From positions 47,176-111,175 of the forward strand of contig NW_025064927.1 in the NCBI RefSeq assembly GCF_019112545.1: 64,000 nt of DNA, in the 5' to 3' direction. The translations under genes and the position numbers were made by a program. Positions 12,448 through 22,574 of the stretch are shown one piece after another. Below the pieces are notes generated by a model. The model made no database searches. It had not been told where the DNA came from and was given only the letters and a program-made list of their open reading frames with translations. Within the stretch, counting starts at the first letter, position 1; every line of letters begins with the position of its first letter. Source of the stretch: Guyanagaster necrorhizus (Eukaryota; Basidiomycota; Agaricomycetes; Agaricales; Physalacriaceae).

Positions 12448-13303
12448 GTAGCCAAATTCAAAAAGATGTGTTCATCACTTTGAGAGATCATAAGGGTTGT
12501 TGTGACATAGCAGAATTTTAGCCTCTAAATTATGTCCAGCCAAGGCTTGGTTTAAGGCACTGAGACAAAAACTTAGTTTGAAATTGCTAAGACTTTTTTA
12601 TACAGTATTTAAGTCAGTAGTATACAGTGATATACTCTAGTCTTAAGCTAAGGTTAATATATCAATCAAACTTCTAAACTTTTGGTGTGACTATCACTTT
12701 AATATCAACACTGAGAGTCATAGTCTATCAACCTGTATACTTTCTCTCCTTATCATCATTCTACATATCATCCTTATTATCTTTTTGCTTTACCTTCAGT
12801 TAATGTCAGACTCTGGCTGTTGCAGTGCATTGCATTTATTTGATTGTCATCTAATATGACAATACTGTTTTTCAGTGAGATATAGAGAATATATTAGATT
12901 AAATGAGAGTTCTGGCTCTTGCTTTATTTCTATAACTAGCTGCTTTATATATATTTATTGTATTGTATCAATGCTCTGATAACCATATAATTTGTGCCAG
13001 AATGTATTATCTATGCAGCAGATACTATTCAAACTTAAGTTTGTTGATTCACAAAAAGATTGTGTAGTTGTATTGATATAATCAATATTATTGTTGGTCA
13101 CAGTTGTAGTAAAATGAACTCTATCATCTTGACAGAAGGTGATATCTGATTCAACAATAAAGATCTCAAACACTTTTTTTGCAAGTAAAATAGTAAGATG
13201 TTAATAGATTGTTATATAGTACTGGCATATAGAGAGTATCAAAGAGCTCAACTACTGCAGATCTCTCTCTCAAGCTCTGGTTCTAGTATAATTGTCTCAA
13301 TCT
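12448..13303 (-). pseudogene. copia-1 protease/pre-integrase/integrase, second piece
   Basis: Reading - from 13303, the sequence gives YASTI*QSINI in a broken frame, then VFEIFIVESDITFCQDDRVHFTTTVTNNN, then TFWHKLYGYQSIDTIQ. The last block matches the GAG-pre-integrase signature (usual LWHxRLGH...). Further on, a cysteine-poor stretch corresponds to the CxxC linker ahead of the integrase core. It is the downstream continuation of the gag piece at 29934-30971, separated by element B. It ends where the solo LTR entered. Stops throughout. Confidence 0.75.
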
Positions 13304-13749
13304 TGTTAAACTCAAGTATCACATAAACAAGTACATGTGATAAACAGATGTCATCTCACACTTTGGATAATTGACTGAGTCCACTTGATGTGTATTCTGA
13401 TCGATATGTCACAAGGCCTGAAGAATTGGCTCAAGGATAGAATGAGATGAATAAACTTTAGCTTGAAGCTAGGGATTACCAGTAAGAGTGAGCCTCTTAA
13501 ATACTATACAAGCTTTGTCTAAATATACTACTACTAATTGTGCATTGTTGAGTCTTTTGTGCCCATTGTCCTTGAGCATCATTACTGTATATAAAAGAAT
13601 GATTATGCATTGTCAGACAATGCTGTTGTATCAAAAGACAATAATGAACTTGGCCTTGTGATGATGAAGCCTTGTTCTATAGTCTCAAGCATCTGTGTTG
13701 GTGCTCTGATTAAGCATAAATAGGGATTGAAAGAGTGAAAATTATAACA
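13304..13749 (-). repeat. 3' LTR of F1 copy B
   Basis: It starts TGTTAAACTC and ends ATTATAACA on +. The polypurine tract (TTACCCCCTCCTTAAAACC on +) abuts it from 13750. It contains TTTAGCTTGAAGCT, the F1 self-priming motif. It is the same length as the partner at 29488-29933. Confidence 0.92.
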
Positions 13750-13759
13750 TTACCCCCTC

Positions 13760-14743
13760 CTTAAAACCATCATCCTAATGGCTTAATTAAGGGATAATTC
13801 ATATTCATGTATGGCATCATCTGCATTCATCCACTTTTTGTTTACTCACTGGTTAGATTCAGATCCATATCTCTTCCAGCTGACTAGATAATCAACTGTT
13901 GTCATTGTCTCACCTCTTTTTGCCTTGATTTTTCACAGTTTGTAGTTGAGAATTTATTTGACTTCATAGTGTTCTTTATCATCAATGAGGTTAGATGGCA
14001 GAGATGGGGGTCATTCCTGACTTTTTAAGGATCAGAAATAAACTAGTGCACTTGTTGCTAAGTTTTTTCTTGAGATGTGGAAGGTGAAGATTAGTTGTGT
14101 CAAGTCAAACTTTATTGTTTATCAGGTATGTATAGGCAGATCAGCAGTGTTTATCATATTGTGCCTTCATTGCAGAGGCTGTCCTTTCTAGTGCTGACTT
14201 GGTTTCAGTATGGATCTTCATTATTGTGATGGCAAAGTCTGTAGATGCAGGGGTCATAATATGATATTGTTTGGTTTGGGTGATATTAGGGTGTCACCCA
14301 TAGTTGATGAAGAAGGGTGTTTTCCCTGTTGCTGAGTGGACATGATTATTGTATTGGAAGATAGCAAGAGCTAGCCACTCAACCCAGTTGTTTTGCTGGT
14401 AATTAATAAAGAGATGGAGATATTTTTTCATTTCCTGATTGACCCTCTCTATTTGACCATCCATCTGGGGGTGATAGGCTGTTGAAGCATTTTGCTTGAT
14501 ATTCAACAGTTAGTATAAGTCACTTAGAAATTTAGAGATGAATTGCAGACCATGGTCAAAGATGATAACTTGGGGCATGCTATATTTAGCATAGACCTTA
14601 TTATATAAGATTTTAGCCCATTCTTCTAAGGATAATTTGGTCAAGCAGGTGACTAGTATAATCACCTTGAAGAAGCAGTCAATGATCATCAGAATAGCAT
14701 CATAGCTATTATAATCCAGTAGTCTGATAATCATGTCTACTGA
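13760..14743 (-). pseudogene. F1 pol 3' part of copy B (integrase core, chromodomain)
   Basis: On - it keeps GYDAI-like and VIIFDHGLQFISKFLSDLY (the second integrase aspartate region), then NASTAYHPQMDGQIERVNQEMKKYL with the catalytic glutamate region, and the GPF and chromodomain parts in broken form towards 13800. It ends at the polypurine tract. The upstream part of the same gene lies at 23354-26184, beyond the nested copy C. Confidence 0.85.
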
Positions 14744-14748
14744 AATAT

Positions 14749-15275
14749 TGTTAGACTCAAACCCCACGTGACTATCAACACGTGATAAACAGTTCGGTAT
14801 CTCGCACTTCGGGTATGTCCGACTGAGTTCACTGATGCGAAAGTTAAAGTGGAGCAAGGCTTTTTGCAAGTAGTAGAAGCTCGAGAGTAGTTTGGTGAAG
14901 ATAAACTTTAGTTTAACGCTGAGCTATTACAGTGAAAGCTGTCTACTTAAATACTGTTCTGTTATCGTGCTATAAATAACTGTTCACAAAAGATATTGTC
15001 TGCTGTAGAGCTGTTACCCCTGCTGTTGCCAGGCTCTCCACAAAAGCTGTTGTCTGGTGAATTGTCGTCGTTGCTGTTACTGCTGTTTAGTGACAAAAGG
15101 AGCATTGTCTTCCCTTCGCAGCGCACAGCCATACGATAAGACAATGACCGACTGGGTTGCTGAGCTAAGCATTCCCACAGTCTTAAGCGCTGGCCTAGAT
15201 GCTCTGACTAGCAGAAATAGGGGTCATTTCTGGGAAAAGGAGAAAGAAAATAGAGAAATAGGAAAAATCGTAACA
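14749..15275 (-). repeat. 3' LTR of copy C
   Basis: It runs TGTTAGACTC to CGTAACA on +, so as read on - it starts TGTTACG and ends TCTAACA. It holds two CACGTG palindromes (14765-14770 and 14779-14784), a TATA-like TATTTAAG on -, and the self-priming motif AGCGTTAAACTAA on -. The polypurine tract adjoins it at 15276. Confidence 0.96.
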
Positions 15276-15312
15276 TTACCCCCTCCTTAAGACCATCGTC
15301 CCGATGGTTAAG
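15276..15312 (-). promoter_or_regulatory. Polypurine tract and adjoining hairpin of copy C
   Basis: On - the sequence CTTAAGGAGGGGGTAA (15291-15276) directly precedes the 3' LTR and serves as the plus-strand DNA primer in this class. Immediately upstream (15312-15286), between the pol stop and the tract, lies a stem with arms CCATCG and CGATGG, a 3-nt loop, and flanking CTTAA/TTAAG. The same arrangement, in decayed form, sits at about 13760-13790 (copy B) and 6917-6940 (copy A). Confidence 0.85.
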
Positions 15313-18300
15313 TTAGGGTAGACCCCCTCCCGCGGAAGGAGGTGGCCGATCTGCTGGACCCGTTCGTCTGTCTTGCAGATTCATAAAGACATTGACCGGT
15401 TTATTGTCTTGTTGGAGGATCTCGAATTGCGAGAGCCGGCGTTGTTGAAATTGCTCTTCGCTGTATGTCCCCACAGGGTCATCTTTATCGTCCCTCCGTA
15501 CATGTCCTCTGCTGATGTCAGGTCGACGTATTTCTTCAGGGATAATATTGAACATAACCCCCTTGTTGTCGACCCTGTTGATCCGTTGTTCGTAGTCGTG
15601 GATTGCTTTGTCAGCGTCCATATATTTTTCGTTGACCCATTGATTTGATTCTGGTCCGTATCCCTTCCAGCTGACTAGATAGTCAACAGTTGTTTTCATG
15701 CCTCCGCCTCGTGCTTTAACTTTTCGAAATTTGTGGTTTAGAACTTCATCGATTTCGTAGTGTTCTTCGTCATCGATTAGTTCCGGGGGTGGAGGCATTG
15801 GTCGTTGTTGGTTTGGGAATACCGGTGCGATGTATGGTGTTAACAATGTTTCATTGAAAACATTATGGATTTTCCACGTTGGTGGCAGTTGTAACTTGTA
15901 TGCAGCCTTTCCGACCTTTGCCATGATCTTGAATGGCCCGGTCCGTTTGTCTGCCAGTTTTTGTTTCGGCCGCGGCAAGTGTAGGTTTGTCGTATCAAGC
16001 CACACTTTGTCGTTTGTTGAATAGTCATGGCTTGGTCGCTTGTGTTTATCGTACTGCTTTTTCATTGCGATGGCCGCCTTGTCAAGCGCGACCTTGGTTT
16101 CTTCATGGATTTTTGCCATTGTTGTGGCAAAATCTGATGAAGCCGGTGTTGTTGTATGTGCCCGTCCAGGTTGCGCAACTGGTGGGTGTCGTCCATAATT
16201 CACGAAGAATGGTGTTCTGCCCGTTGCAGAGTGGATCCTGTTGTTGTGTTGGAATGCAGCCAATGCTAGCCATTCCGTCCAATCGTCTTGTCTGTAATTG
16301 ATGAAAAGTCGTAGGTACTTTTCAATTTCTTGATTGGCCCGTTCCGTTTGGCCATCCGTCTGTGGGTGGTACGCTGTGGAGGCGTTTCTTTTGATATTGA
16401 GGAGTCGATACAAGTCATCCAAGAATTTGGAGACGAATTGTGGTCCCCGGTCTGAAATGATAACTTGAGGCATGCCATACTTTGCATAGACCTCGTCTCG
16501 CAGTATTTTTGCCCATCCTTCGGATGTCAATTCTGTTGAACAGGTGATCGGAATGATTGCCTTCGAGAAGCGATCGACTATGACGATGATTGCGTCATAG
16601 CCATCACTTTCGGGAAGTCCAGTTATCATGTCTACCGAAATATGGGTCCATGGTGACGAAGGGACCTCATTTGGGTGTAGTGGAGCAGGTTTGGGTTGTG
16701 TTGAAGTCTTGCCTCTTTGACAGGCCTCACAGCCTTTGACATATCGGGTGATGTCATGATCCATTTTGGGCCACCAATACTCCCTGAGTACCAGTTCCTT
16801 CGTTTTTGCAATCCCGGGATGGCCGGCAGTTGCATGATCGTGGCAAATGGCGATGATATCACCCCGTAATTTCTGATCTCTTGGGATGTAGATTCGTCCA
16901 TCATAACGGATCAATCCCCCTTCCTTCTTTAAGCCCCGCTCATGATTGAGTGACGGAGCTATTCGCTGATCCCATTTGGATGGGTCACGAGTCGTACTTT
17001 TGATGCGTTCATGCATCTCCTCTTCCGTGGGCATGGTCATGGCGCGGAAGTGTTCTGGTTGGAGTAGAACAACTTCCTTGTTGTCATTCTCCCCTTGGTC
17101 GTGGTCAGCTCTGCGACTAAGTAAGTCGGCTTTCTTGTTTGCTGTCCCGGGTTTGTGGTGTAGTGTGTATTCGTATTGCGAGAGTTCCGTTACCCATCTT
17201 GCTTGTCTGCGGTTAAGTTTTTGTGGGTGTCGGAAGTATCGTAAATTTTGATGGTCCGTCCAAATCTCGAATATTTGGGCTGCTCCAATGAGGTAATGCC
17301 GCCATTCGGCTAAGGCAAGCATTATTGCGAGCAATTCTTTATCGTAGATCTCATAGTTACGTTCCGTAACTGTGAGTGCTTTTGACATGAAGGCGACTGG
17401 TCGCCATTTGCCATCTTGTTCCTGTGAGAGGACCGCCCCCACAGCGCCTTCGCTGGAGTCTGCCTCTACTTTGAACTTTCCATCCTCGGTCGGAACAGCG
17501 AGGATGATATCTGATGCCAATCGTCGTTTCAAATCATTGAACGCTGCCCGTTGGGAAATTCCCCAAGTCCATGGGGAATTTCCAGTTAATTGGGTCATTG
17601 GTCGAACGATTTTGCTGTAATCCCGAATAAACCGCCGATAAAAGTTGGTAAACCCGAGGAATGATTGTAACTCCTTCTTCTTGGTCAGTTCCGGCCATTC
17701 GGTTACCCCGGCTGTTTTAACAGGATCCATCCTGATATTTCCTTGGCTAATGATGACCCCGAGGTATTCAGTTTCTAGGACCTCGAACTCGCACTTCTCC
17801 GCTTTGAGAAAGAGTTTATGCTCCCTCATAAGAGTGAGTACCTGTCGTACTAGCTGTCGGTGCTCTTCCTTGGTCTTGGACATGATTAGGATATCGTCCA
17901 AGTAGATCGTGACCTTTCCGGTGGCAATGAGATCTTTAAAGATGTCATTCATCATCCACTGGAAGGTTGCTGGTGAGTTGGTGAGTCCAAAGAACATCAC
18001 CGTTGGTTCGAATAGCCCGCGATTCGTTCGAAAAGCGGCTTTCCATTCGTCTCCTTCTTTGATTCGTACATTGTTGTACCCCCATCGGACGTCCAACTTG
18101 GTGTAGTATTTGGCGCCTCTGAGTTTGTCCATTAACTCCGATATTAGGGGTAGTGGGTAACGATTTTTGATCGTCATTTCATTGAGCTTTCGGTAATCTT
18201 GTACCGGTCTAAGCTTCCCATCCTTCTTTTTTACAAAGAAGAAGGGGGATGCCATTGGTGATTTTGATGGTCGGATCCTCCCGCTTGCCAAATTCTCTTC

Positions 18301-19542
18301 GAGGAATTTATCCAACTCCTGCTGCTCGTTGCTGCTGAGTGGGTAGGTTTTGCAGTTCAAATTGGCGTTGGCGTTGGGGATTAATTCGATGGCATGATCC
18401 CAAGGTTTGGGTTCGGGTAGTTCGTCGAAACTGTCTTTTTCGAATAAATCCCGAAAATCTTGTGCCCATTTGGGTACCAATTCTTCGAATGTCTTTTCTT
18501 CCTTCCCCACGTTGGCTTTGGCGGCCAGGTCATTGGCATGATGCATAGCACGAATGCTAATGGCCCTTTCCAGATCCACGGCCAAGATGGTTTCTCCATC
18601 TTCCATCTCTTGATCCCACTGGTCTTCGGAATCTTCGTCCGGCAACACGAATGGGGTTTTTCGGCATTGGCATCTTGCGAAGATGATCCATCCGGTTTTC
18701 CAGTTGATCAGGGGATTATGTCGGATCAGCCAGTCGTGTCCTAGGAACACTTCTTTTGTTCCTAGATCAGTCACCGCCAAGTCGATCCGTTCGGAATGAT
18801 CCCCGATTGTGAGTCGGAGTTCAACGTACTCGGTAATTGATCCTGCTTGGTTCTTTGTTCCGTCTGCATTATAGACTGGAATTGGTGCCGCGGTGGCACG
18901 GGTAGGGAGTTTGTGCTTGTTGACGAAAGCACGATTTATGGAACTTCCCGTGCACCCGCTGTCTATTAGGGCAGTGACCTTGTGCGTTTTCCGAGCAGTG
19001 AGTGTTTCAATTCGGGCTTCGGTTAATAAATCTTGTCCCGAAGTTTTGCTTCGTTGAATATATCTCCGTGGTCCATGCAGTTCGTCGAGCCATTCGAGAG
19101 CCCTGCTTCGTTGGGCTTCCTGCATCCCTTTGACCATTTCGTCGATTATTTCTTCAACCCGGCTTCGGTGTACCCAATTTTTGAGTACTGCCTTTGCTGC
19201 GGCTTCATCCTTTGCGTCTTTGATGGCTCGCCAAGTCCATTCGGTATTAAATGGGCTTAGCCATCCGGTGGGGCTCTCTGCCCCTGTTCGGCCTTTCGGC
19301 GGTTGAGTCTGTTCTACGGAGTTAGCGGGATGAACTGGTGATGACGCACCTTTGGGTCCTTCTTTCCGTTTCCTGATTATAAATTCCTGAGGCGATTCCA
19401 GTTTCTGAGTAATTCGGTCGGGTATATTCGAATGCACGCATAATTTAGACATAGGGGTTGTAACTACAGAAGAATTGTCAGTCTGTCCAGCAGGTTGTGA
19501 CCTATTACTCAAGTCCTTGGCCGAGTCAGTGGAATCGCTCAC
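15313..19542 (-). CDS. pol: F1 pol polyprotein with chromodomain (copy C)
   Basis: A 1409-codon open frame encodes the enzymes of the retrotransposon. Residue numbers count from the GTG at 19542. Protease has D194 in DSGCTGSS. Reverse transcriptase (about 390-600) has D484 in KLDVRWGYNN and YLDD at 547-550. RNase H has D695, E736 and D763. Integrase has H903/H908/C938/C941 zinc ligands and a catalytic D971, D1031, E1067 triad with the classic 35-residue spacing. A GPF block lies near 1202. A chromodomain lies at about 1262-1322 (YLVSWKGYGPESNQW), followed by a tail of about 85 residues. The frame is uninterrupted. There is no ATG at the start: the frame overlaps the gag stop in -1 register, so expression needs frameshifting or another route. 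The chromodomain is known to target chromoviruses to heterochromatin. Confidence 0.96.
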   Translation of the reverse strand: MSDSTDSAKDLSNRSQPAGQTDNSSVVTTPMSKLCVHSNIPDRITQKLESPQEFIIRKRKEGPKGASSPVHPANSVEQTQPPKGRTGAESPTGWLSPFNTEWTWRAIKDAKDEAAAKAVLKNWVHRSRVEEIIDEMVKGMQEAQRSRALEWLDELHGPRRYIQRSKTSGQDLLTEARIETLTARKTHKVTALIDSGCTGSSINRAFVNKHKLPTRATAAPIPVYNADGTKNQAGSITEYVELRLTIGDHSERIDLAVTDLGTKEVFLGHDWLIRHNPLINWKTGWIIFARCQCRKTPFVLPDEDSEDQWDQEMEDGETILAVDLERAISIRAMHHANDLAAKANVGKEEKTFEELVPKWAQDFRDLFEKDSFDELPEPKPWDHAIELIPNANANLNCKTYPLSSNEQQELDKFLEENLASGRIRPSKSPMASPFFFVKKKDGKLRPVQDYRKLNEMTIKNRYPLPLISELMDKLRGAKYYTKLDVRWGYNNVRIKEGDEWKAAFRTNRGLFEPTVMFFGLTNSPATFQWMMNDIFKDLIATGKVTIYLDDILIMSKTKEEHRQLVRQVLTLMREHKLFLKAEKCEFEVLETEYLGVIISQGNIRMDPVKTAGVTEWPELTKKKELQSFLGFTNFYRRFIRDYSKIVRPMTQLTGNSPWTWGISQRAAFNDLKRRLASDIILAVPTEDGKFKVEADSSEGAVGAVLSQEQDGKWRPVAFMSKALTVTERNYEIYDKELLAIMLALAEWRHYLIGAAQIFEIWTDHQNLRYFRHPQKLNRRQARWVTELSQYEYTLHHKPGTANKKADLLSRRADHDQGENDNKEVVLLQPEHFRAMTMPTEEEMHERIKSTTRDPSKWDQRIAPSLNHERGLKKEGGLIRYDGRIYIPRDQKLRGDIIAICHDHATAGHPGIAKTKELVLREYWWPKMDHDITRYVKGCEACQRGKTSTQPKPAPLHPNEVPSSPWTHISVDMITGLPESDGYDAIIVIVDRFSKAIIPITCSTELTSEGWAKILRDEVYAKYGMPQVIISDRGPQFVSKFLDDLYRLLNIKRNASTAYHPQTDGQTERANQEIEKYLRLFINYRQDDWTEWLALAAFQHNNRIHSATGRTPFFVNYGRHPPVAQPGRAHTTTPASSDFATTMAKIHEETKVALDKAAIAMKKQYDKHKRPSHDYSTNDKVWLDTTNLHLPRPKQKLADKRTGPFKIMAKVGKAAYKLQLPPTWKIHNVFNETLLTPYIAPVFPNQQRPMPPPPELIDDEEHYEIDEVLNHKFRKVKARGGGMKTTVDYLVSWKGYGPESNQWVNEKYMDADKAIHDYEQRINRVDNKGVMFNIIPEEIRRPDISRGHVRRDDKDDPVGTYSEEQFQQRRLSQFEILQQDNKPVNVFMNLQDRRTGPADRPPPSAGGGLP

Positions 19543-22500
19543 TGCTCGGCCTCGCCTTTTACCTCCTCGGGCTTGTCTTCTTGCCCGAGGTCCTCGTCTT
19601 CCTTCATCAATTCGGCAATCTGCGCCCGAATATCTTCCCTAGTGCGCTTGTTCTTCTTCTGAGGGCAGTTTCGTGCCATGTGGCCCTTCTGTCCACAATT
19701 GAAACATTTCCCCCCCTTCTTGAGTCGATCGACGTCCATTGGCTGACCCGTTCCGGTATATGTCGTGCCCGTACCGGTTTGCTTCACTCCGTAAGAAGTT
19801 GGGGTCGAGCCGCCGGGCTTGGCGGACGGGATCGTACTGGTAGGGGATCTTTGGCCCTGTCCCTGGCGCGGATAGCCGTAGGCTAGAGTGGCCGCTTCTG
19901 CCTTCTGCCGCTGTCGTTCCTTGTACATTCCGATGATTCGGGCCTTCCACTCGTCATACCCTACTGGTATGTCGCGTCCCAGGTCCGAAATGGTGATGAG
20001 GTAGTGGGATGGTAATCCCATCTTCATGTACTCGACCATGCGTCCGGTGTCGGCTACGTCATCTCGTACTCCTGCGAGCCTGCCGAGTCATTCCAATTCG
20101 TCGAAGTAGTCTGTGGCCGCTTTGCCGGCCATCTTGTACTCCTTCATCTTCTGTTTATGCACCTCCTGGACTGCAGGGTCGGTGAACTTCTCCCTGATCA
20201 TTTGTTTGAATACGGGCCATGCGGGGTATCGGTGATGGTCCCTGGTTGTTGACCAGAAGGAGGGGGCGATTAGAACCCACCATACCTTCGCCTTGTCTGC
20301 CATATGAGTGACAGCGAAGGTCACCTTGTACATGTCGGCTAGGAAGTACGCAGTGAAGACTTGGAAGTACTGGTCGCAGTCGACCAGGAATCGGTCAATA
20401 TCATCCGAAGCCCCCTTGAAGAGGCGGAGCTCGGCGCAAAGGATTGGTTTGACCTGGAGGATTTGGGCATCGGCGGCGAGCGCCATCATCGGGTTCGGGA
20501 TCCCGCCGTCGGGCGGTTGGGCCCACCCGCTCGGGGGTCCTGGGAATGAATGGAGGGATCTATCATCGGCCACCGGGCTTCCTGGTTTCGGTGCTTGTTT
20601 TCACACAATGCGGCCGTTCCGGACCGTCCACCCTTGGGCGAGTGCTTCAGGGTCGTCTTCCGTGGGCAGTGGTGCCTTGGGCACTGGAGGTGCCTGGGCC
20701 CCACTGCCTTCCGCCTCGTCTGGTGGCGGCTGCCCGGCGAATGGTCGCGGAATTGGCGGCAACCTCCACCGTTCTGGATGTTGCCAGGTTGCCTGTGGTC
20801 GGCTTCTGACCAGCCGAGATGCCGTGCTGAGGACGGCCGAGGTGGCGTATGAATACCGAGATGTTGCTGTCTGGATTGAAGGTGCCGTGTTTGCCGTTTT
20901 AGGCGGCAATACGCTCGGCGTCCACGGCATTGGGGCTGAGCGTCTGCCGGTCTTCGGCTTGTATGGCGGTAGCGGTCCCATCTGGTAATGCAAAAATCTT
21001 TGATTAAAATTAAAAATGGCCCTTTCTGTGGCCGCATATTGTAAAATTTCCTCTTGCTCGACATGGTCGGCAAGAGTATACCTTCGTCCCAGGGACGACT
21101 TCAACCATTGGTCGTCCCTCCACAATTCGGCCATCTGTTCTTGATACAGCCGAATGAACTCCTGTTCGCGTACCTCGTGTGCTCCCTTCCTCAATACTTC
21201 TTCTGGCGTTGGATCAAAACTCCTCCCGTACTCAGAGAGGGGGTCCTCCTCCTCTGCTTCGTCGTCCGCGTCGCCGTCCTTGCTCAGTATTTCCCCCTCG
21301 AGGAGGGAACTGTCGAGCAGGTCGTAGGCCTCTGGTGCGGTCGGGCTGGGGTTGAGTACTGGGTCCGGCGTCTTCTGGCCCGGGGCGAGGAGAAGGCTCT
21401 CGCTCGGGCTGCTGTTGCTGCTGCTGGGCCTCTCTCCTTGCTGCGTCCGCCGCCATTGCTCTGCTATATCGACGGAAGTTTCGATAGAATCGGGGTCGAA
21501 GGAAGAGGGCGGCAATGGGCCCGTCGAGGATCCTTTTGAGATCCCCGGTTGGGTCAATGTGCTCGTTGTCTCCCCCGATTGTCCCGTGGCTGTCTGGTAT
21601 ACCATTTCCCCTGTCGGGGATACTGTCAGTCTCTGCGATGGTATCGGTCCCGTACGATAGCGGTCGGCTGTCGCTGAGTGCCTCCTCCCTTGGGACGTTG
21701 CTAGTCTGGGTGGGCTCTGCCCACGGGTCGGACTCGGTGGGGGGGGTGCTGGGCTCTCGGAAGGGTGAGTCGAGGGTGCTGGTGTTGACGATAGTACTCG
21801 TCCCTCCCCTGCTGCCGGCCTCTTCTCTTCGCTGCTCTGCTTCTCGCGCCCGTAGGTACCTTCCGAAGAGACGGTTCTCTCTATGGATTTCGTTGTCGAT
21901 ACGTGTCTGGGCGGCGAGGTACTCGGGAAGGTCACGGGTAGGTCGAATTTGGTCCGCTCGGGGGCGGACCGCATCGGGGGCCTGGGTTCCCCGTGTTCCC
22001 TCTGGAACCGCTCGTATGCTTGCTGTTCTGCTAGGATTACCGCTAGCTGTGCGGCGCTCCAACCGGTCGGCCTCGACGGCAGCGGATCGCCACCAGTGGC
22101 GCTCGCTGTTGTCGTCGTTCCAGTAGGGGTCATTACCGACCCCTGTTCTGCTGTCAGTGCTTGGGTTTCGTACTGACGTTGTATGATGGGATCCTCGACC
22201 CCTAGGACTGGCTCCTCGAGCCACCCGTGAGGCATCCAAGGAGTCTCTAGCACGGCGCCCAATGCCGGTGCTAGGGACGGGAGTTGTGGTCCTGGTCGCT
22301 GGGATGCTGTGCTGGGGGGACGGGATGGGGGTGTCGGGTCGGGGTCGCCGGAAGCCTGTGGCCCAAGGGTTCCCAGGGTCTCGGATGACTGCTGGCGAGG
22401 GTCGCGGGGGGTATGTGTGCTGCTGACGCTGCTCCTCTTCTTCCCTAGTACGTTCCTCAGACGTTCTCCCAGAGACGTCTTCGGATTCGTGTCCTTCTGG

Positions 22501-22574
22501 CTGGTGGGGCTGTCGGGACGTTGAGGGTCGGGTAGAGGCAGGGATGTCGTGGAGGGGGAGGTCGGGTGTGACAT
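19539..22574 (-). pseudogene. gag: F1 gag (copy C), two in-frame TGA codons
   Basis: One frame runs from ATG at 22574 to TGA at 19539-19541, broken only by TGA at 20601-20603 and 20088-20090. The first about 650 codons are proline/serine-rich with an acidic stretch (DGDADDEAEEED) and a conserved helical part (EILQYAATERAIFNFNQRFLHY). The capsid-like part follows from about 20500 (ASDDIDRFLVDCDQYFQVF, DPAVQEVHKQKMKEYKM). A CCHC knuckle CFNCGQKGHMARNC lies near 19706-19665. At both TGA sites other copies have CAA, CAG, AGA, TAA or TGA, most simply derived from CGA. The true start is uncertain because the 5' third overlaps ORF1; in decayed copies the downstream two thirds are conserved in this frame. 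Confidence 0.85.

Noticed and set aside
19540..19542. GTG at 19542 as a true start codon for pol
   Set aside because: Fungal nuclear genes rarely start at GTG. The position is fixed by overlap with the gag stop in every copy, so frameshifting or another recoding route is more likely.
20308..20988. A 226-codon open frame on + opposite gag of copy C, and other + frames at 21054-22524
   Set aside because: They lie antisense to well-supported gag/ORF1 frames in GC-rich, codon-biased sequence, show no domain, and are not kept in copies A, B, D or E.
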